Shown piece after piece: positions 1 to 4,305 of a stretch of DNA of 5,081 nt. Origin of the DNA: Chloroflexota bacterium (GTDB lineage: Bacteria; Chloroflexota; Dehalococcoidia; Dehalococcoidales; RBG-16-60-22). Below the pieces are notes generated by a model. It saw only the letters and a program-made list of their open reading frames with translations. It searched no databases and was not told where the DNA came from. Positions within the stretch are counted from its first letter, which is position 1, and the number at the start of each line of letters is the position of its first letter. The position numbers and the translations under genes were made by a program. Location of the stretch: NCBI GenBank assembly GCA_025358235.1, contig JANYKH010000310.1, forward strand, positions 1 through 5,081. The letters are read 5' to 3'.

Positions 1-341
1 AATACCTTTTCCGGCGCGGAAGTACTCATCTCTACAGCAATGACAGCCCCGATAGAGCTGCCTATTACGGACGCCTTTTTTATTCCCAATTTCCCCATAA
101 ATTCCAAAATGCTCTTTGTATGGTCCTCTATCGAATATTTCTTGTCCGGCTTGTCTGATTCGCCATGCCCTATCAGGTCGATGGCATATACAGAGTAATT
201 TCGGGCTAGCTGCTCCATGACCGGCAGCCATAGCTCAGAGGATAATCCTATCGCGTGAACCAGCACCAGAGGCTGGCCTTGTCCCGCACTCCGGTAAAAC
301 ATCATGCCGTCTTTAACCTGAACTTTATCTTCTTTTATCAC
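1..341 (-). CDS. Alpha/beta-hydrolase fold protein, N-terminal part (cut by left window edge)
   Basis: Reading the minus strand from a GTG at 341 gives 113 open codons that run off the window. Seen: a beta-strand followed by HAIG (residues 29-32, the usual oxyanion-hole HG region), then AIDLIGHGESDKP (53-65), a hallmark of the family, and the nucleophile elbow G-S-S-I-G (94-98) with Ser96 as the expected catalytic nucleophile. The acid and histidine of the triad lie beyond the edge. GTG is preferred as start because GAGG (351-348 on the minus strand) lies six bases upstream; in-frame ATG codons at residues 13-14 lack such a site. The family contains esterases, C-C bond hydrolases of the MhpC/BphD type, haloperoxidases and lactonases; the substrate cannot be told from this half. 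No signal peptide is visible, so it is probably cytoplasmic. It lies 125 bases downstream of the TRAP binding-protein gene on the same strand, separated from it by a strong hairpin. Confidence 0.88.
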   Translation of the reverse strand, partial: MIKEDKVQVKDGMMFYRSAGQGQPLVLVHAIGLSSELWLPVMEQLARNYSVYAIDLIGHGESDKPDKKYSIEDHTKSILEFMGKLGIKKASVIGSSIGAVIAVEMSTSAPEKV

Positions 342-367
342 TTTTATCCTCGCAATCCATTGATTTC

Positions 368-382
368 GGGCACAAAATGCCC
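368..382 (-). repeat. Small inverted repeat upstream of the hydrolase gene
   Basis: GGGCA and TGCCC arms enclose a five-base loop, giving a five-base-pair hairpin whose edge lies 26 bases before the GTG start of the hydrolase. It is short; it could be a leader hairpin or chance. No function is claimed. Confidence 0.3.
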
Positions 383-412
383 ACTAAGGTCGTTCGCGCG
401 GGCTTAAAGTCA

Positions 413-440
413 GGGGGAAGGGTTAAAGAACCCCTCCCCC
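413..440 (-). terminator. GC-rich hairpin after the TRAP binding-protein gene, probable terminator or processing hairpin
   Basis: Arms 413-424 and 429-440 pair over 12 positions around a four-base loop. The single non-complementary position (419/434) is A-C on the plus strand but becomes a G-U pair in minus-strand RNA, so the structure is fully paired only in the transcript of the binding-protein gene, which ends 26 bases upstream at 467. The bases that follow on the minus strand (TGACTTTAAG) are only weakly T-rich, so this is not a textbook intrinsic terminator. It could instead stabilise the 3' end of the upstream message or attenuate read-through into the hydrolase gene. Confidence 0.5.
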
Positions 441-466
441 CTTCCAATACGTGAATTAATAGAATC

Positions 467-1645
467 CTAACTGCCGGGATATTTAAGGCCTTTGCTGGTT
501 AAATAGGTCTTGAGAAGTTGCATTATCTGCCCTGCCTGGGGCGAAGCGTTTCCAGCCTGATTCCATGCCGCTACCGTGGAATTTCGCAGGGCATCCAATT
601 GTGAATCAGGGAGATTTACAATTTTAATTCCGGCTTTCGTCGCCGTGTCCAGGTATGCGTTGTACGCTTTCATTGAGTCGGGCACCAGCAAGTTGTTGGT
701 TGTTTCAGTGGAGGCGCTTTGAATAGCAGTTTTAAAGTTATCCGGGAGCTTGTTCCATTCAGCCGGGCTGAATTCGAGGGCAAAACTGCCGCCCGGATAT
801 AGGAGTTGCGGCATCACGATGTAACTTACAACTTCTTTTAACTTGAAATCTTCAAGGGTGGAAAGGTTCATCAGCACGCCGTCAATCACCTTGGTCTGCA
901 AGGCGGTGTAGGTCTCCGTCATGGCGATATTAACCTGTGACCCGCCGATGCCGGTGATAGCCGCGGCCCAGGTAGGTGACGACCGAATCTTCTTACCTTT
1001 AAAATCATCAAGAGAGGTAACCGGAAACTTGGTCATGTATAGCACTGGGTTTACGAACAACGGATCGCTTAACAAAACAATCCCTTTTGAAGCATAGGCA
1101 TCAGTAATAATTTTCCAGGCGGCACCATTCTGATAGTTGTACCAGAAATCGCTAGCCTGAGCGAGGTCATTAAATTCAAAAGGTAATCCCTGTGCGATGT
1201 AGGCTTCCGGAATCCAGCCGACATCATACCCCAGGGCCGTGTGAGCCGATTCAAAGACACCCTGGGTCAGCGCTTTGGATAAATCCGTGCCGCCCACTAT
1301 CGAGCCGGATGCGTAAAGTGTAATATTAACTCCACCGTTGGTCTTTTCTTTGACGCTCTTTACGAATTGCACCAGGAAATCCCACTGACTGTTGCCCGGT
1401 GCTACGTAAGATTGCATTTTCCAGTTAAATACCTGTGCCGGAGCGGCAGTGGTCGTCGGCTTGGGGGCGGCCGTGGTCGTCGCCGGGACAGCGGTGGTGG
1501 TTACAGGATTGGTGGTTGTGGTGGTGACGGGAGCGACCGATGTCGTTTTCGGAGCGGCGGTTGACGTCGGGCTGGGAGATGTGCAGCCGAGGACGGTGAA
1601 TAACAGCAGTAAAACGGTCAGGCCCACAGGAAATATCTTTTTCAT
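467..1645 (-). CDS. TRAP transporter solute-binding lipoprotein, DctP family
   Basis: A 392-residue secreted binding protein expected to capture an organic-acid-type ligand outside the membrane and deliver it to a TRAP DctQM permease. Seen: MKK plus a hydrophobic stretch (4-20) and a lipobox V-L-G-C with Cys21 as lipidation site; a Thr/Pro/Ala linker (22-71); then the DctP fold, including SGSIVGG (113-119), GLPFEF (153-158), KGKKIRSSP (216-224) with Arg221 at the position of the conserved ligand-carboxylate-binding arginine, and E244-x-Y-x-x-L-Q250 followed by D255-G256, typical of the family. Length fits once the linker is subtracted. Start chosen at 1645 because GGAGG (1654-1650) sits four bases upstream and the signal peptide begins there; the frame is open back to a TTG at 1717, which would bury the signal peptide and is rejected. 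No DctQ or DctM gene is adjacent, so partner and substrate are unknown. Divergent from the transposase-like gene. Confidence 0.93.
   Translation of the reverse strand: MKKIFPVGLTVLLLLFTVLGCTSPSPTSTAAPKTTSVAPVTTTTTNPVTTTAVPATTTAAPKPTTTAAPAQVFNWKMQSYVAPGNSQWDFLVQFVKSVKEKTNGGVNITLYASGSIVGGTDLSKALTQGVFESAHTALGYDVGWIPEAYIAQGLPFEFNDLAQASDFWYNYQNGAAWKIITDAYASKGIVLLSDPLFVNPVLYMTKFPVTSLDDFKGKKIRSSPTWAAAITGIGGSQVNIAMTETYTALQTKVIDGVLMNLSTLEDFKLKEVVSYIVMPQLLYPGGSFALEFSPAEWNKLPDNFKTAIQSASTETTNNLLVPDSMKAYNAYLDTATKAGIKIVNLPDSQLDALRNSTVAAWNQAGNASPQAGQIMQLLKTYLTSKGLKYPGS
1433..1582 (-). repeat. Region coding for the Thr/Pro/Ala low-complexity linker of the binding protein
   Basis: Codes for residues 22-71 of the TRAP lipoprotein. 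Related units TTTAVPA, TTTAAPKP and TTTAAPA follow each other at residues 49-70, with looser Thr-rich copies before them. Such linkers tether the folded domain away from the lipid anchor. The low complexity makes opposite-strand and shifted frames open here by chance, and the repeat number could vary between strains. Confidence 0.75.
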
Positions 1646-1649
1646 AAAT

Positions 1650-1654
1650 CCTCC
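1650..1654 (-). promoter_or_regulatory. Ribosome binding site that fixes the start of the TRAP binding protein
   Basis: GGAGG on the minus strand lies four bases before ATG 1645, directly ahead of the lipoprotein signal peptide. It decides this start over the upstream in-frame TTG at 1717. Confidence 0.8.
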
Positions 1655-1713
1655 CTTCCCCTGCCATCTTTCAGCAGGGTTCGCCCGGAGTTTATCATTC
1701 GTATATGGTCTGA

Positions 1714-1742
1714 TCAATAAGCATTCATGTCTGCCTCCTTTT
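1714..1742 (-). promoter_or_regulatory. Near-consensus ribosome binding site with a four-codon reading frame in the TRAP leader
   Basis: On the minus strand AAAAGGAGG (1742-1734) is followed after five bases by ATG (1728), then Asn, Ala, Tyr and a TGA stop (1716-1714). It lies about 70 bases upstream of the binding-protein start and in a different frame. The ribosome site is at least as good as that of the real gene, so ribosomes should load here if the leader is transcribed. It could be a leader mini-cistron affecting translation of the binding protein, or the remnant of a longer gene whose frame was lost. No known leader peptide is recognised. Confidence 0.35.
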
Positions 1743-1790
1743 CTGTTTTTGTGTATGATATATTAATTAGTATTAACCGGTATGATGTGG

Positions 1791-1799
1791 TGATATAAT
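1791..1799 (+). promoter_or_regulatory. Extended -10 promoter of the transposase-like gene
   Basis: TG-A-TATAAT is a perfect extended -10 element; the expected transcription start is near 1806, about 30 bases before the ATG at 1837. No good -35 is present at 16-18 bases (the best, TTAACC at 1773-1778, is only 15 bases away), which is acceptable for an extended -10 promoter. Two TATTAA units at 1761 and 1771, ten bases apart, lie just upstream in AT-rich DNA. Confidence 0.6.
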
Positions 1800-1836
1800 T
1801 CCAGCGAATCTAAAACGGTCTCGCGACAAGGGGTGA

Positions 1837-2616
1837 ATGTTGACGGTAAGTCAAGAAAAATTGACCTGCAAAATTTGCCGTTCAGACCGTCTGGTAAAGG
1901 TGGGGCAGGTGAAGGGCGTTCAAAGGTGGGAATGCCGGAGTTGCGGCCGGCGCTTCATGGAAAACACTGCTCGGTTCGGCATGAAAACCCCCAGTTCCCA
2001 GGTGCACCTGGCTCTTTGCATGTATTACCAGGGAGTTAGCATCCCTTCAATTTGCCGCCGGCTTCAGTCTAATTACAATAACTACCCTTCATTTTCTTCT
2101 GTCTACAAATGGATTGATAAATACAGCCGCTCCTATTCGAAGGACGCAGAAAAGCATCGACCCGCTGTGGGCAAAACATGGTTTTTTGATGAAACGTCTC
2201 TGGAATTTTTGGGGACCCGGGTTTGTGTCTGGGATATCGTTGACATCGAGACCCATTTTTTGCTGGCATCCGCAGCCACGGCCAACCGTAATACGGCCGC
2301 TCTCCGGGAATTTTTAGAAAAAGCTTTTAAAAAGGCCGGTAAACTGCCTGAAACAGTTCTTTCAGAAAGACTCACCGAGTTCGATCGCGCTTTTGTTCTC
2401 CCACGCAATTCCTTTGAGATAAATAAAACGGTTTCCGTTGAGACGGCACGCCTCCATTCGACCTTCGAATCCCGCACACGTTTCATCAATGACCTTAAAA
2501 GCATGGGCTCGGTGAATGATTTTCTAAATGGGTGGCTGAATTATTACAACTATTTTGACCATCCGGATTATCTGGGAGGCAAAACACCTGCCCAACTGGC
2601 GAAAATCGAATATTGA
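1837..2616 (+). CDS. IS6-like DDE transposase homologue with altered catalytic residues, possibly domesticated
   Basis: 259 residues, intact. Seen: an N-terminal zinc ribbon (C11-x2-C14 and C33-x2-C36), a helical region with a helix-turn-helix-like part (about 55-93), then an RNase-H-like DDE domain: WFFDET (115-120) with Asp118 as first acidic residue, a beta-hairpin (128-148), and a C-terminal part reading RLHSTFESRTR (205-215), then WLNYYNYFDHP and LGGKTPAQLA (246-255), which match the end of IS6-type transposases. Aligned by eye, the second Asp of the usual V-L-T-D motif is Glu177 and the Glu of the usual I-E-R-x-H motif is Ala204; Glu202 is a possible stand-in. The spacing 177-204 is also shorter than the family norm of about 34 residues between them. 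Start at 1837 is supported by AAGGGG at 1828-1833 and the promoter above. No flanking terminal inverted repeats were found. It is either a degenerate but unbroken insertion-sequence gene or a DNA-binding protein derived from one. Confidence 0.75.
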   Translation: MLTVSQEKLTCKICRSDRLVKVGQVKGVQRWECRSCGRRFMENTARFGMKTPSSQVHLALCMYYQGVSIPSICRRLQSNYNNYPSFSSVYKWIDKYSRSYSKDAEKHRPAVGKTWFFDETSLEFLGTRVCVWDIVDIETHFLLASAATANRNTAALREFLEKAFKKAGKLPETVLSERLTEFDRAFVLPRNSFEINKTVSVETARLHSTFESRTRFINDLKSMGSVNDFLNGWLNYYNYFDHPDYLGGKTPAQLAKIEY

Positions 2617-2665
2617 CGATTTTGCATTAAATCCCTTAATATCAAACTTTAAGAAAGGAGTTCAC

Positions 2666-2989
2666 ATGGCAAAATTCATCATCGAAGTAGAAGGTGATTG
2701 CACGAACCCGGAACAGGAGAAACAATTCCACGATTGGTATAATAATTTTCATCTTCCGGACGTTTTGGAAACACCCTGCTTTTATAAAGCCACCCGTTAC
2801 GAATTGACTGAACCCGTTCCCGGTAAAGGAAAATTTCTGGCGGTCTATGAATTCGAATCGGATAATCTGGAAGCGGATATGGCGAAACATCACGCCAACA
2901 TGAAGCGCAAATTTGAACAGGGAAGAATGTCCGGTTTGCTAAAAATAACCTCACGCGGGGTTTACAAAGAAATCATTACGAAGCCTTAG
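2666..2989 (+). CDS. Small EthD-like dimeric alpha/beta-barrel protein
   Basis: 107 residues with a ferredoxin-like beta-alpha-beta-beta-alpha-beta pattern expected for dimeric alpha/beta-barrel proteins. Seen: strand 3-9, then the motif D23-W-Y-N-x-x-H29-L-P-D-V33, which resembles the W/Y-N-x-x-H-xP signature of EthD-like and related small proteins, a second strand around FYKATRYEL (39-47), a third at FLAVYEF (57-63), a helix with H75-H76, and a last strand near 93-103. Family members are often accessory to ring, quinone or steroid metabolism or bind small ligands; many have no known reaction. The start is set by AAAGGAG at 2654-2660, five bases before the ATG; upstream in-frame codons overlap the transposase-like gene and are rejected. 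It lies 49 bases after that gene with no clear promoter of its own, so co-transcription is likely. No signal peptide; cytoplasmic. Confidence 0.75.
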   Translation: MAKFIIEVEGDCTNPEQEKQFHDWYNNFHLPDVLETPCFYKATRYELTEPVPGKGKFLAVYEFESDNLEADMAKHHANMKRKFEQGRMSGLLKITSRGVYKEIITKP

Positions 2990-3020
2990 CATTCATATTT
3001 TCTGCAACAAAACTTCAGCC

Positions 3021-3038
3021 AAAATATCGACATATTTT
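3021..3038 (+). repeat. AT-only inverted repeat downstream of the EthD-like gene
   Basis: AAAATAT and ATATTTT arms enclose a four-base CGAC loop, followed by ATTTATTTT. It lies 31 bases after the EthD-like stop codon. As RNA this is a weak seven-pair hairpin before a U-rich stretch, so it could serve as a poor terminator. As DNA it could be a protein-binding dyad or upstream AT element for the promoter that starts at 3053. Confidence 0.35.
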
Positions 3039-3052
3039 ATTTATTTTGCATA

Positions 3053-3081
3053 TTGTCAATAGTACTATTGTCTGATATACT
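3053..3081 (+). promoter_or_regulatory. Promoter of the membrane protein / radical-SAM operon
   Basis: TTGTCA (3053-3058, five of six to the -35 consensus), a spacer of exactly 17 bases, and TATACT (3076-3081, five of six to the -10 consensus), with TG at 3073-3074 giving an extended -10 as well. Transcription should start near 3088, leaving a leader of about 170 bases before the ATG at 3259. AT-rich DNA lies upstream. Confidence 0.65.
3057..3070. promoter_or_regulatory. Perfect 14-base palindrome in the promoter spacer, likely operator
   Basis: CAATAGTACTATTG equals its own reverse complement. It overlaps the last bases of the -35 element and fills most of the spacer, where a bound dimeric repressor would block RNA polymerase, or where a MerR-type activator would act. 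In addition TATTGTC occurs at 3051-3057 and 3066-3072, 15 bases apart, overlapping the palindrome. No regulator gene is visible in the window, so the binding protein is unknown. Confidence 0.5.
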
Positions 3082-3087
3082 CAGTTG

Positions 3088-3258
3088 GCTAAACTTTTGA
3101 CGAAGCAGGTTAGACTATTCCGAAACAATAATTACTCATTAATCACAATTTTCTCGATAAATAGTCCAACTTGAAACTCTTCAGGCATCTTGCGGGCCTA
3201 GAATTCGCAAAAGGCCGGGGCAATTGAATAAGCAAATTCCAGTTGAGGTAGGTGGATT
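3088..3258 (+). promoter_or_regulatory. Long untranslated leader with inverted repeats
   Basis: The inferred leader contains no ATG or GTG codon on the plus strand. GACTATT (3113-3119) can pair with AATAGTC (3160-3166), and GAATTCGC (3201-3208) can pair with GCAAATTC (3232-3239) with one mismatch, ending just ahead of the ribosome site GAGG/AGGTGG (3245-3255). No known riboswitch class is recognised. The extent depends on the inferred transcription start. Confidence 0.25.
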
Positions 3259-4296
3259 ATGACAGCTGAGAATTTTATTAACACTCCTCCGTCTCTGCCG
3301 GTACGCCGGCCCGCCAACCCAATTATTGCACCCCCCCGTCCCCCTCTTCCCCCTGGGGCTAAACCGCTCTCGAATACGATCAGCGCGCCTCCCCGCCCAC
3401 CGTCCGCGGCTATCGCTCCACCAAAGATTAAACCCAGAGAAGCCGAGGTTGCCCGCCGCCGCGAAGCCCTGGCTGAAGCCGGCACAGGTGATCCAAAATC
3501 CACTGCCTCGATGATGGGAACCGCCATTAAAAATTCTGCAAAAAGCATCCCGCTGCTTCTGAAAAAATATTGGTGGTTGGCCCTGATAATCGGCGTGGGC
3601 TGGCTGCTGCTGGCCATCTGGGAACCAATCGGACTTGCCGTCAAATATCCGGCGCTGCGTGGCGTAATCAATTTTTTGACGCCTATTATCGGAGTTTTAA
3701 TCCTGGTTACCGCGGCTTATAACAACTGGGTAGCCCGGTCGTTATACGCTTTAATTGTTTTTAAGGTAGGCATTCCTTTAGTGCAGCGCATCCGCAAAGA
3801 AGGCATCGGCCCTGTATTTAAGAGTTTTGCATCAGTGGTCCCCGGTTTGAAAAGCAATTGGTCGGAGTGCGCGGTCAACGCTCTCCCCGTCTATATCGGC
3901 ATGGTTGGAGTTGGACTTGCCCTGTCCAACTTCCTCACGCGCAATAACAGTTCGGATAAAGTTCTCGTTTCCATCGCGCTTGCTATTTCTCTGGTCAAAA
4001 CCTTGAGCGACGGCAAGAAAAGTATGCCTTTCATGGCCACCCGCGTTATTTCCAGGGATATCTTCAAACTGGTAAAAAAAGATAACTCAGTTAAAAACCA
4101 TCACATCTACCTGGGCATCGGCGGCGTCATGACCGGACTGCTGGGTGCAATTGTTTTGATGCTTACCAGGAACCTGCCTCAGGGTGATTTTCTTGGGTAT
4201 TTCCTCGGTGCCGCGGTCTTCATCGGCGTCGTTGTCGTGTATTTCGTGAAAGCCCGCAAAAAAGCCACTGCTGACTCAGTTCAGGCAGGGAACTAA
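3259..4296 (+). CDS. Proline-rich multi-pass membrane protein of unknown function
   Basis: 345 residues, family not recognised. Residues 1-60 are disordered and rich in proline, with APPRPP twice (24-29 and 43-48) plus further PP pairs; residues 60-73 are charged (REAEVARRREALAE). Hydrophobic segments follow at about 105-121, 136-153, 206-225, 235-249, 284-302 and 311-330, with a weaker one at 160-175. LKKYWW before the first segment and KARKK after the last suggest both ends are cytoplasmic, which favours six spans. Loops carry basic stretches (RIRKEG 177-182, DGKKS 251-255, LVKKD 271-275). No signal peptide, nucleotide-binding or obvious catalytic motif is seen. The proline repeats could bind a cytoplasmic partner. 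The start is supported by AGGTGG and GAGG just upstream. It is first in a probable operon with the radical-SAM-like gene nine bases downstream, behind the promoter and palindrome at 3053-3081. A transporter, scaffold or processing membrane protein are all possible. Confidence 0.85.
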   Translation: MTAENFINTPPSLPVRRPANPIIAPPRPPLPPGAKPLSNTISAPPRPPSAAIAPPKIKPREAEVARRREALAEAGTGDPKSTASMMGTAIKNSAKSIPLLLKKYWWLALIIGVGWLLLAIWEPIGLAVKYPALRGVINFLTPIIGVLILVTAAYNNWVARSLYALIVFKVGIPLVQRIRKEGIGPVFKSFASVVPGLKSNWSECAVNALPVYIGMVGVGLALSNFLTRNNSSDKVLVSIALAISLVKTLSDGKKSMPFMATRVISRDIFKLVKKDNSVKNHHIYLGIGGVMTGLLGAIVLMLTRNLPQGDFLGYFLGAAVFIGVVVVYFVKARKKATADSVQAGN

Positions 4297-4305
4297 ATAA
4301 ACTTC

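Noticed and set aside
1646..1717. Extending the TRAP binding protein by 24 residues to a TTG start
   Set aside because: The extension would place a polar stretch before the lipoprotein signal peptide, and a good ribosome site lies directly before the MKK start at 1645.
1449..1766. Plus-strand reading frame of 105 codons opposite the TRAP gene
   Set aside because: Its valine/glycine-rich sequence is the mirror of the Thr/Pro/Ala linker codons; it has no domain or ribosome site.
1743..1800. Minus-strand promoter for the TRAP gene in the AT-rich intergenic region
   Set aside because: Several TATAAT-like strings exist, but none has an acceptable -35 at 16-18 bases, so no specific site can be supported.
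2555..2665. Longer N-terminus for the EthD-like protein overlapping the transposase-like gene
   Set aside because: The near-perfect ribosome site at 2654-2660 and the first beta-strand right after ATG 2666 set the start.
1743..2665. A complete insertion sequence with terminal inverted repeats and target duplication
   Set aside because: Comparing the flanks of the transposase-like gene by eye gave no matching inverted ends or short direct repeats.
3198..3671. Minus-strand reading frame of 157 codons opposite the membrane protein
   Set aside because: Its Gly/Arg-rich composition comes from the proline codons on the other strand; no family features and no convincing start.
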